This document shows positions 50,001-61,560 of a stretch of DNA of 64,000 bases, in pieces (positions within the stretch are counted from its first letter, which is position 1; the number at the start of each line of letters is the position of its first letter). Under the pieces are notes generated by a model. The model did not search any database and had not been told where the DNA came from. It worked only from the letters and a program-made list of their open reading frames with translations. The stretch is from NCBI RefSeq assembly GCF_954871325.1, contig NC_088779.1:11286846-11350845 (forward strand). The letters are read 5' to 3'. This DNA comes from Gordionus sp. m RMFG-2023 (taxonomy: Eukaryota; Nematomorpha; Gordioida; Chordodea; Parachordodidae). Position numbers and translations under genes: made by a program.

Positions 50001-53000
50001 CTATAGGGCCGTAAAATGGTATAATTTTAAATAGTCCAAGAGGGCCTTTTTTAAAAAAATACAAACCCCAAAAAATAATTTGTTGATTTAATAAAATTTT
50101 TTAATAAACAATATCAATTAATTTTACTAAATGTCAACATTTTAAAAATCTGGATTTTAATTAGTTTAAATTTTAAAAAGTCTAGGCCATGTTGAGCCTA
50201 AAAAAATTTTAATAAACCCCAGGTCTGCTCAAAAAATTATTTTTTTAAAATAGATCTGGGTTGGGCTTAAAAAATTTTTTTTCAAATCTAAGCCGGGATT
50301 AAAATATCGACTTCTGAAAACCTTCGTATTAGAGCCATGCACAAACAACTTGGACCAGGTCTTTTCCAACTAAATACAAGGAGGTCGGATTTGACAGACA
50401 TTCTCACAGACTCGTTCAAATTCGGACTTTGATTTGAAAATTTATTTCAACCGGTCTCGAACATCTCCTAAATTTTTTCAATTATAACTTTTTCAATCAA
50501 TTATTTTATTCAAGAACACCATATTTTTTTATTATCCTATCAGCGTTTAGAATTTTTCCCGCTCTTGTTGAATACTTTTTCAACAATATTTCAAATTTCT
50601 TTCTCTGATATGGCTGGATCTTATAAAATAGGTCCAATAACAGGTTTTAAAAGTATAATCAATCATTGTATATATTATGTAATATTCTCCTTTTTGGATC
50701 TAAAGATTGAGAAGGGTCAATGTTTTATATTTTATTTTTGATATTTTAAAAATTTCTTGATCATGATCAAATATTTAAGTTTCTTCGAGTGTAAGGAGGC
50801 AGGGCTTTCCTTTGCTATGAAAATTTTTTTTTGTTGGCAACAAAATAACGTAAAGAGAGTTTACCGAAGTTAAAATTAAATGAGTTTCTTTTCCACCTTT
50901 TCCTTTCTTTTATGGGTTGTTTTCTTGTTTCAAATATAACTTTTCCGAGAAAATTAATATTTAAAACACAATAAAAATTTTTTTTTTGACTTTTTAAAAA
51001 AATTATGTCGCATTAACAAACACTTTATATCCAAAAAAATAAGAAAAATATTACAATACATAATAAACTTACAAAATACAATAATAAAATGTAAAAATTT
51101 TATGAAATAATTTGCATATTATTTTATTATTTTGTCATGTTTTACCATCATTTTTTTTTGTGGCAAATTTTTTTTAACAAAAAACCAACATTTATATTAA
51201 TTATATGATAGAATAAAAGAAAAAAGCCTTAATTCCTTTTTTTTTCTTTCGTAGGGGGCCCGTGGTTATATTGATCCTTAATATAAAACACTCAAAAGTG
51301 ATTTTTAACAATTTTTAAAGTAATAAATGTTTTTTATTAGAGTCCTACATGTTTAGATCTAGCTGAAGTCGGACCAATGGTCTTATAGAATTTTATTTAA
51401 AAAAAAATTAAACGGGGTAATTTAACATATTTGTTAATTACCATCCCAAACCTTCAATTTCAAATTGTAAACAATTTTAAACCAAGTAAATTTCCATATT
51501 TTACTTATAAAAATTCATTTTTATTTTTAAATAATTATAAACATTTTTTGAAGAATATTGGAGTAGTTGGATGAGCACATCTTACTAATTTTTAATTAAA
51601 AAAATATAGATGCCGGGCAAGCTCCGAAAATGCGAATATATTTAGAACAAAAAGGATGTATATACTTTATGAAATTTTTGTGAAATGATTTATGTAGGGA
51701 AGAATTTGATGTTCAAAATAAAAAAATCATCAAATATTTTTTAATCACTGAAGATGTTTTTGTGAATACTCAAACAATTGTTTTGCTCAAATTTACCTGG
51801 AATTCCAATTTATATTTGTAAAACAAAATTTTTATAAGTAAATCTTTTGTAATTTACACGCATATAAGAATCTTTCATATTAAATCGCCAATTTTTAATA
51901 AATTAATTTTGTGGTCTTCGAAAAATACTTTGCTCAAAAATTTGGGCAAAAAATATCTTTGAAAATTCTTAAAATATTTTTTTTGAACGCAGGTCTTTTT
52001 TGAAGGCTCATTCATACTTGTATCTGTAATAAAACATAAAATGGTAAAAAAAAATCTTAAAATCAAAAACTATTATAAAACAAGTAACGTAAAAATGACA
52101 CATTTTAAGGTTAGCCAAAATCCCAGTCCCCTCTACATTTTGATTTCAAAAATATTCGTGCATTAATATGTTTTGAAGCTGGTAAACTATACCTTACCAT
52201 AAATCAAGGTCCTCTTTATAAAGCATATTTGAATTCCTAGAAATAATTAGAGTCTTTTATTACAAATATTTGAAAAAGAGTCTAGATACATGTATATAAA
52301 TATGTTCCGAATCTATTTTATCAAGAGACCAGATCTAAAACTGAGAATTTAGGGGTTCCGTTGAATGTGTTGAGCTTTAAACTGAGGGGGGGGGTCACCT
52401 AGAAACCAATTTGCGGTTCTACAGGCTACCTTTTCAAATGATATATATATCAAATATCTTAATATTAATTTATATCTATTTATATTGTTCCGTTTATAAT
52501 TATAAAATTATGCCTGGCGTAAATAAGATTCATTTACATGCAAATATAATTATAAGTATATCAACCAACATTCATTAATATTTTGATCGCAAAATTAAGA
52601 GATAGCATTATAAATATAAAATAAATAACGATAGATATCATAAATATAACATTTGGAAAAATTTCGCATCGGATACATATATAACTATATGTAAAATTAG
52701 TGTGTATAGATAATATAGTTTTATTTTAACGAATTTTAAAATAAAATAAAAATCGAATAAAAAAATGTAATTTTTTTGGAGATAATATCTCACGCGTCTA
52801 ATCAGGCTCCCTTCAGTTATCATTAAAATATAGTTGCATACCAAAAACAAGGTATAGCATTATTTCAGCCACTATTTATATATATATAATCAATTGTTTC
52901 ATTATTTTTAAAAATATAGATTTTAATCCACAAGATTTAGAGTCTATTTTAAAAATATGGTGATATAAATGATGAAACAGCAAAGATGAAGAATGATTGG

Positions 53001-53229
53001 TTATGGAATACAAGCTATCATAAATGAGAAAGGCCAGGTTGTCATTCCCAACCACTTTTAGACCTTTTATGAAAATTCAAAATTTTACTGAAGGCCAAAA
53101 TTTATTTATAAATTTCAATAGGTGGAACAGTTTTAATACATTTCCAATACTTATATATTTTATGTATTTGGATGAAACTCTTATTTTGTAAAAATTGGTT
53201 AGGCTTCTATAAAGAAACTAGCCCACAAT
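47096..53229. other. Intergenic, no host gene recognised
   Basis: A/T-rich, with C or G tracts at about 47305 and 52386. The zone 50000-50330 has spaced words (gtctaggccatg, gatctgggttgggc) that may be a decayed relative of the GC-rich miniature elements. Open frames at 47900-48127 and 49104-49295 show no family resemblance. Confidence 0.5.
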
Positions 53230-53456
53230 AAGAGATTTACAATGGGAGGGTTAAAAAAATTTAAACATTGTGTTGGAGGGTGGGTGATTTAATACTATTT
53301 TAAAAACATAGGGCGGGGGATTAAACAAAATTTTTAGATAAATGGATGGGTAGACGAATTTTTTTTTATGGGCGGGCAAATAGGTTAACTATTTTTAAGA
53401 CAACAATGGGCAAGCAGGTGTTTGGAGCAAAAAAAACAGTTCACTACAAACCTTTA
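53230..53456. mobile_element. Miniature element related to 45859-46290
   Basis: The left end AAGAGATTTACAATGGG and the right end (reverse complement TAAAGGTTTGTAGTGAA) follow the same pattern as the other members. Inside, phrases such as gggcgggggattaaacaaaatttttagataaa (given here in split form: gggcggggga, then ttaaacaaaat, then agataaatgg) also occur in 45859-46290. No convincing TSD. Confidence 0.55.
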
Positions 53457-54208
53457 ACACACTTCCTTCCTTACCCTTTTAAGTAACTAACGTCTTCCGA
53501 TTCGAGATCCGTTCTTGATAAGGTGATATACTATTTAAGCAAAGACGGGAAGGTTCCTTTCAGGAAGATAGTTTATCATTATAGTGTAGAGTTTTCTAGT
53601 ACTGAATCGCGGGAACCATCAGTAAGATTTTAGCATAATATTAATATAAAAATTGAAGATATAAATTTTCGAATTTTAGAAGGAAAAAAGGGTAATGTAT
53701 AATAATTAATATAATTTACATTAGAATAAATGTATATTATAGTGGAAAGTAATGAATAAATTTTATTTTTGCGATATTATTTCATATGTTAAAGTTATAT
53801 TATATACTTTATATAATTCTCTCTTCATTTTTTATGCATCTCATTATAATAAACTCTTTAATAGGTATATTATTATAATAAATAACATTTAGTTTGTAAA
53901 ATATCGTAATTCTTTTAATATTATAATGTTAAAAAATATAATTAGAAATATTTATTGAAATATTATGAGACAGATCAATTTTAAATGATTTAAAGAATTT
54001 TATTTTGTATAAATATAAAAATCAAATTAAATGTTATATAAATTTTAAATTAATTAATTAATCTTTAAATTTTTATTTATAACAAATTTTATTTATTTTA
54101 TTTTTTAAAATCTCTAATTTTTTTTATATTTTTTTTTATTTATTTTTCAACAAAAAAACCACAAAATAGAAATAAATTTAAAAAAAAATACCTACATAGT
54201 GTTATATA

Positions 54209-55010
54209 ATGGAAGAGCTTGATTTGCGTGAACGTTTGCATCCCGGTACTAATAAAAGGGAACTCGAAGGAAGAGGAATCTTTAGAGAGCCATGTATAGG
54301 AGTTGCCAAGGTGGTGTATTACTCTATAGACAACATATTAAACCCTAACTTCGGAAAATTAAATGGCCGTCCCCCAAATGTGATAAACAATAATATTCCC
54401 GCTATCAAAGATAATGCTGGCGAGGATAATGGTTCTTCGCGTTTAACTCCTTATTCCGGCGATGAAAAAACAAAAGTTTTACGTGCTTTAAAAAATAACT
54501 CAGTCTCTAAAAATAAGGATATCTTTAAAGCCCCCTACAATATGCCCCCATCTCCTTTAAAAGATTCGATCACATTTTTAGAAAGTTTCTTTGTAAAGGA
54601 ACACATTTTTACTTCCAACTTAAATAATAATATTGACAACGATGTAGTAGGTATTGATAAGAATTACGCTGAATACAACGATGACAAAATTATCAAAAAT
54701 GGCAAAAGTGAAAAGCAATCTTATCACACTAAACAGAAGAGTATTTGCGATTTTCCTACCCCGCGGTCTTCTTCTTCCCAAGTTGAAAAGGATAAAGAGG
54801 CGACTAATATCGATATTTTTTCCTCCAAGGTAGGTTCATTTCATCAGCAATCCAAAAATCGCAGAATCTACAACAGATACAAGAAGAAAAATTTAGCCAT
54901 GGACCCCGTTGGAAATGGTACTAGTACTCCTTCTAAAAGTATTATCCTACCACCTTATCCAATTCCGGCATGGATATATTGTACTAGATATTCTGATCGC
55001 CCGTCTTCAG
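54209..55010 (+). CDS. en: Engrailed-type homeobox gene, first coding exon (homeobox not in window)
   Basis: Engrailed is a nuclear homeodomain repressor used in segmentation and neural patterning. This exon encodes 267 residues; an in-frame TAG four codons before the ATG fixes the start. Residues 37-49 (VYYSIDNILNPNF) are the EH1 motif that binds Groucho corepressor. Residues 253-268 (PAWIYCTRYSDRPSSG) are the diagnostic EH2/EH3 block that binds Extradenticle/Pbx and precedes the homeodomain. The exon stops at a donor, G|GTTTTAATT, exactly at SSG. Between these motifs the sequence is a disordered Asn/Ser/Lys/Asp-rich linker (for example NNNIDNDV, PRSSSSQ). The homeobox should lie on a downstream plus-strand exon, but none is visible up to 64000, so the intron appears to exceed 8.9 kb. 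Confidence 0.92.
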
Positions 55011-55803
55011 GTTTTAATTATAGGCAATATTTTTTTTGAACTCTTTTCATTTATAATTCATTTTTTAAATTTTGAGAAAAGATGATGGCGGAGACTTTGA
55101 CTTTTAAGTTTTTACAAAAAACGAATTTATGAAAGTTTTTTAAATATATAAACATCGTTGTTTTTAAAATGCATTCAGTAGGCATTATTGATATGACTAT
55201 TTATTTTTCTTCATAGTAACTTAGGTTTAAGAATTGAATTTTTTTTTTGACTACTTTATAAAATTTTTAATTTTGCTTATATTTATAATGTTTATATTTT
55301 TTATCATTCCTTTAACGTTTAAATTTCTAAGTCCTTGAACCCTTGGGAAATTGATTATTTTATGGTTTTTTTTACAAACCTATAGTTCATTCGAAATTAT
55401 ATTAAGTAAATGGTATAATTGAAACAATTACTAAAATTAAATAAAAATTGGCCATTTCTATATAAAGATAAAACTAAAAAATTAATCAAATTAATTATAT
55501 GCGAATATTACTTAGTTCATTATAAAATGAAATTTGTGTATAAACAGCTTAGAATAAGAAATTGGTGCATTCTCAGGATTTAGACCAGTTTTCATCTAAA
55601 ATGTGGCAGTGCCCATGGTCTTCTGAATAAATTGGCAATATATTTTTTTTAGCTATTTTTTTGCCATTTGAGTCCATCGCCTTCTAATTTATTCAAAAAC
55701 TTTTATTAGTTTCCTTGAATTCATTATTTTAATTGTGATATTCAGTCAAGGGGTAAAAAAAGAATAGAAAATGAAAATTAATATTTTTTCAGGCTGGTAT
55801 ATT

Positions 55804-56530
55804 TTATATAATATTTAAAATATTATGCCAAATGCAGAATTTAGGCGAATCACCTATTATGAAAAATACCCGCTTATATCGCAAGTATATGATAAAAGTA
55901 TTAAAAGATACCGAACACAGGGGACCAAGGGGAACATGTGTCCAATCCAATTTTTTTTTATAAATCCAAGGTTTGATGTTGAATCTTATATTTGATAATT
56001 CGGATTCATACCTTTCGTCCACTCATTCAAATTTATAAGTAATATGCCAATTTCGCAAAAATTTAAAAAATTTATTTAGGGTTATTTTTGTTTGAAGCAG
56101 ACTAATAAGATTAAATATTATAAAGAATAAATCAGATAAAAGTATAATAATCTATTACTATTTTTTATGTCATCTTTTATCAGATTAAAGAACTAAGGGT
56201 ATATCCGACCGGGGTACCGTAAAGTCTTGCTTATTTTATAAAATATATATAAAAACTTTAATTTACTTGAAAACCATCCTAATTCTTTATTAATTCCTAT
56301 AATAATTGAATTTAATAGATTTACATTATCTTCCAGTTCTATTCTAGTTTTATTCAATTCCACATGCATTGAAACCTTATATATCTCAGTTTCCAATTTT
56401 GGCATCCTGTTGATGAACAATACATGAATATCTTTCATTACCAAAGATAACTAAATTTGGTCTTGGCTGCTTGGAATCTTTGGCCTTGCGAAGCTGTTTT
56501 ACCCGCAGTCTTAATCCACTTTTTGACATT
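55804..56530 (-). other. Possible minus-strand exons, unrecognised
   Basis: At 56530 a minus-strand frame starts MSKSGLRLRVKQLRKAK and runs on through PRPNLVIFGNERYSC, in sequence clearly less A/T-rich than its surroundings. A second frame (56444-56262) reads KLETEIYKVSMHVELNK and INKELGWFSS up to a gtaaat donor. A third (56022 downward) reads NIKPWIYKKKLDW and THVPLGPLCSV. Two ways of joining the first two are possible (a donor after LRLR, or one after VIFG) and neither is convincing in phase. I recognise no family. A small gene inside the engrailed intron is possible. Confidence 0.3.
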
Positions 56531-57109
56531 AATTTAAAAAATTTTATCCCCTTGAATATTTTCAACTATTACAAAATATCGGAATTTTATTTATTTAAAA
56601 AATATAGACTTCAAAATTGAAGTCATTACACCAGAACCCAAAATTTTTTTTTTCCATAAACAAAAAAAAGTATTTTAAACTATAATTATGCCTTTTTTTT
56701 GGAAACTTGCAATCCTACTTCTGTCTTTATGAATGGCCGTTTTTATATATATATTTCTCAGGAATACATTTAAATTTATAAATAAAATCATACAATTAAT
56801 GGGAAACTAGGCTTCTACTAATGATCTAAAATGATGAGGCCATAGCTTGTCCTCAGATATAGAGTAGATCAGGGACATATTCCCCCCCCCCCGAGCAAAT
56901 TAAACTCCCTTCAAAATTTTATCCAGAGTTTTACCCCTTATACTTTCCTACCAAATCAAAATTAGCAAAAAAGGAGATAAAAATTTAAATTATTCTATAC
57001 CTTCCTTCAATTTCTATATTTACTCCTCTCTTTTGGGTTAGATAAATTAATTTAATGCTAAATGTTGATTCTATGATATCAAGTGAAGTGATGATGTAAA
57101 ATGTATATT

Positions 57110-57311
<202 letters not shown>

Positions 57312-59272
57312 ATCAACAAATGAAATAGTTATTAAATTATGTTGTTTTCTTATTTAATCACATATAAATAAGTCTTATTTTTGTAGAATTTCTTAATTAT
57401 ATTTTTTTTTCAATTCCCACTTTTTTCCCATTTCCTTCATTTTATTGGGAAAATTTTTCCTAATTTTCCTGGGAAATATATACCTCTAACCTCATGCATT
57501 TGGGTAACCTCCCCAGTTATGGTGTATCCGTTCCCTAAATTTCTTTTCAAAAAAAATAATATTGTGGTAAAAATGAGATATATTTTTTAATAATTTTTTT
57601 TGCACAATATAAATAATATTTGAAACAAAATAGATTATTATTTATTTGGTAATATAAAGTATAGTAGGGATTTAATTGACGTTTGTTTGTTCTAGGTATT
57701 GCATGACTCCCAGTTTTGCTCATATAATATAATACTGCTTAGTTTATTGAATTAGTTATAATTATTTTGTTAATTTATCTTTTACACCTTCCATTAGGGT
57801 ATGAGCAGAACATGTCCGATTGCGGAATTAGTTTTATTCTAACTAATTTTATTTCATTTTGATTTATTCTTCCCGAGTTTAAGAATAAATATTTTTTTAT
57901 AAAAATAACTATATATATGTTATACAATTTATATACTAAGTTTAAATTTATGATATTTCCCCTAAAACGTTTAAATCCTTGAAGAAATCTTATAATTTAC
58001 ATAAGTTTCTAGGTTATAATGTTTCAACTTCCACGCTTTAAATGATATTTTGATGAACACCGTTAAAACTAAATCTACTTCAAACCTGAAAAAGACTCAG
58101 ATTTTTAAGGAGAAAGGCTTTTTCTAAAAAAAAATTGCATTCAGACATGATTACTTTATTTATTCATTGATAGTTTAATATACAAATATACTCTAATAGG
58201 TTTGCATATATTTTTAATTTTTTTAATCCTCAGACTATCTAATTAATATTTTATTGTTCTCTATTCTGTAGTATAACGATATTCTTACCAAATTTTTCAT
58301 GCTTGTATTATCTCAAATAAAATAAAAAAATGAATGGCTTGACTTTTTTGAAATTTAAAAAAATTATCAATAAAATATGGGCATTTGCTTTTATTAAATA
58401 AACAATGTTGCTGTATATTTGTATGTAGACGTCGAAAATCGATATCCTTTAATAATATATTTATACCTTTCGATTATTATAATAAATTGTGGTGAGTGCA
58501 GAGAATCTTAATAATGTGACCATCTGTAGATAGTCAGATCCTGTATAAGGTGATAATTCAAAACGGTCATACCTAAAGGACCTTTACGAATAATAAATTA
58601 CAAACCTTGTTTATTTAGAGTGAGAAATTTCTTTCACTATAGAGTGATCATAATGAAGGAGGCTTATTCTTTTTCATTTGTAAGGCTTTAGTCTGATATA
58701 ATAATATTGTATAAATAAGTCAATTTAATCATGATTTATTATTGATATTAGCTGAATATTAAATAATTTCATAAATTTTAATAGTATTATTTATTTATTT
58801 TTTATTATATTTTTTACCACAACATTAATTTTTTTATTGATATTTTTATTTATATGTCGTCCAAAAAATAAATTATATTAATATTTAAGAATTCTTATGG
58901 TATATTAAATGTATATTAAATATTATAATATAGTGATACATAAATGACATGGTTTTATTGGCCAATATATTTATATCAATCAATAATCTTTGAAATAGAC
59001 AAACTGAAATATATTTAAGAGCGACTGGTATAATTAAATAAATATATACTCTAAACCCCGTTTTAGTTAATATAGAGAAATTGATTACATAGAATAGATT
59101 TAGAATATTTAAAGGAAGCAAACTTGCGCAAACGGGGATTTGGGGAAGCTCAAAATTATAGTATTTAGGGGAGGGGGAGGGCTTTCTAATTTTTTTTCTT
59201 CTTATTCATTTAAAAGTGAATTATAATGATTTTAAAAATTAAAAATATTACATAAATTATGCTTAATATTAC

Positions 59273-59961
59273 CAATGTTGCTAAGCGCAGGTTTTAAAAG
59301 GAGCGCGCTATCGCTATTTGCTAAAAAAGTATATGCTCTACCTCTACAACCTGAAAACTAAGTTGCGCGCTCTTAGCTACAGCTATTTTTTTTATATTTA
59401 TTAATAAAATAATTTTTGGTTATAATGAGTTTTAGATGTATTTTTATATGTCTTCATTCCTAAATTAAAATTATTGAGATATTTTTCAATCTCTTTGAAT
59501 ATTCATAAGCATTCTTAAAAAATAAAGAATGATTAATACTTTAAAATAAAAATTACCTTGTTTTTTAAGTTACAACTGCTCGAATTATTAGAAGAAGATA
59601 TTACTTTTTTACAATTTAAACATGAATTTATAGCTTGATTTTGTTCATACATTTTAAAATACTTTTGATATTTTGGAAATAGAAACTTATTAAAGTTTTC
59701 AAAAATTCTATTTTCTTCCTGTGTAACTTCCATTTCAATTATATTCTCACCTGAATCTGTCTCACACGGACTGTCCTTGATATTTATTCGCTTCGACATT
59801 TTTAATATTACTTACTAGTAGTTAAAATTATAATTCATGATAAAATTAAATTTTAATTTTCGTGTTTAAAATTATTTTTTTAAATGAAACTCAATGCCTA
59901 TTTTCTAAAAAGAAGTAGCGCGATATCTATAACTACCAAAAATGTTAGCGCGACAACCCTG
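59273..59961 (-). mobile_element. 689-bp hAT miniature element with perfect 8-bp TSD and a BED-finger-like exon
   Basis: Flanked on both sides by aatattac (59265-59272 and 59962-59969), an exact 8-base duplication. Ends are CAATGTTGCTAAGCGC on the left and, reverse-complemented, CAGGGTTGTCGCGCTAAC on the right: an imperfect TIR of the CAGGGTTG type with agcgcgc words near both ends. The minus-strand frame from 59799 starts MSKRINIKDSPCETD and has CLNCKKVISSSNNSS then NLKNK, the first half of a BED zinc finger as found at the N-terminus of hAT transposases. It reaches a good donor (AAG|GTAATT at about 59560), after which no transposase body is left. Interpretation: an internally deleted element keeping the first transposase exon. 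Confidence 0.85.
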
Positions 59962-60028
59962 AATATTACTTAATATTTATTTTACTATATTATATGACAT
60001 AATATTTCTTAATTCATAATCTAAATAA

Positions 60029-60179
60029 GAGGCCTGCAATTGGCTGGTTTAACCAGAATTCCCCCCCCCCATTGTTTTAAATAAATTCAATTCGCCTGCC
60101 CATAGTTTTTTTTTAAAATTACCCCCCCCCCCCCCCCATTTATCTTTTTTATAAAATATAAGCCCGTACAAGTGTCCTG
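60029..60179. mobile_element. Possible miniature element with AGAGGCCTGCA end and C tracts
   Basis: The left end aagaggcctgcaattgg fits the NAGAGNYCTGCA pattern. It is followed by two long C tracts (60061-60070 and about 60123-60137) separated by gcctgcccatag. The right end (acaagtgtcct) is a poor match, so the extent is tentative. Confidence 0.35.
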
Positions 60180-60837
60180 ATTTGTCTTATTTTTGAAACT
60201 TATTATCAATCTATTAAGATATGAATCAAGACATCCTATTCTGTTTTATTTAAGTGTGTATATTAAATGTAAATAATCTAACTTTCTGTTCTGTATAGAA
60301 AAAGCTGTATAGACGGCAAATCAGGACATGACAGTATGCTTATTCATGAATCATATGATAATTTAATGATTTGAAAAAAATACTTTCATTATATTATTTA
60401 AAGTTCCAAATACAACATAGGATCCTTATACAAGTATAAATATGCATTATTGAGTTTAAGTGAATTAAAATATATAAATAAATTTTAATTACAGCATATC
60501 ACGAATACTTGTATTTAAAATACTCGTTATAATACCTTTTTTTCGTATTTATATTTAGTATTAATTTGAATGATTTAGAGATATTTAGTTATTTGTATTT
60601 TAAATAATATAAAAAAAAGTATATTTTATAAATGTTTTTAAATAAATTATAAATTGCAAATACTTTTAGTTTTAGTTTATTTTAAAAAATTGCATTATAA
60701 ATTAGGGTTAATATTTCTATTCATCTACAAGTGATATTCAAATATCAACTTATACTTGTATCTTAAATATTAGCTGTGACATTAATTTCCTTTCACTTCA
60801 GCAATCACACTATCTCTTCGTTTTCTAAGTTGTAATA

Positions 60838-61560
60838 TAGGGGAAATGTGCCATAAATGGCCATGTGTGAAGACTGGCCACCACCCTTTAAATTTTTATC
60901 TATTGGACCAATTTCTCTCAAAATTTGTCAAATTGTGTATATTTATGATATGTACCTTACCTAAATTCATTTATTGAATAGAGCAATTCAATAAAAAAAT
61001 ATTTCAAATAAACTGTTTTTAGTACCTCTTTCTGGGAAAATCACTTAGTTTACTGATATTTTATATAAATATTATCCTTAGGCATTTAGCATTATTCATA
61101 CAAATAATTAAACTTTAAAAGCTTTAAAGATAGACATATAAAGGCGCTTAATAACAATAGTGAGGTGAGGATTGAATGGCAATGTATTGATTGGCCACAA
61201 TTCGCACATTCACATATTCATATTAAAATGAAAAGCTCTTGCAAAACAAATTTGGTGAAATAAAATAATGAACAAGCTTAAGAATGTTTAGAAATGATAA
61301 ATAAGATATTAATATAATATTATCATTAAATAGATGTGGTAATAAATTGAGATTTTTTACTAATTAAATTAATGTATAATTAATTTTTTATATATAACTA
61401 AAAAATGTAGAAACATTAACATAGGTCTGTTACAATTTCTATTGTATTATTTTAAATTTATAATAAAATTCTTAGATAATATATTATGACCAGTTAACAC
61501 ATAGTGGCCAGTCAACACAGTATGTATTGACTGGCCAGAAAAATAACTTTCACATAATCT
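60838..61560. repeat. Region with repeated TGGCCA / GACTGGCCA words
   Basis: Phrases agactggccacc (about 60873), tgattggccaca (about 61189), agtggccagtcaacac (about 61503) and attgactggccag (about 61525) recur in both orientations across 700 bases, and the last two form an imperfect palindrome. This may be a decayed transposon with internal inverted motifs, but no TIR pair or ORF was defined. Confidence 0.35.
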
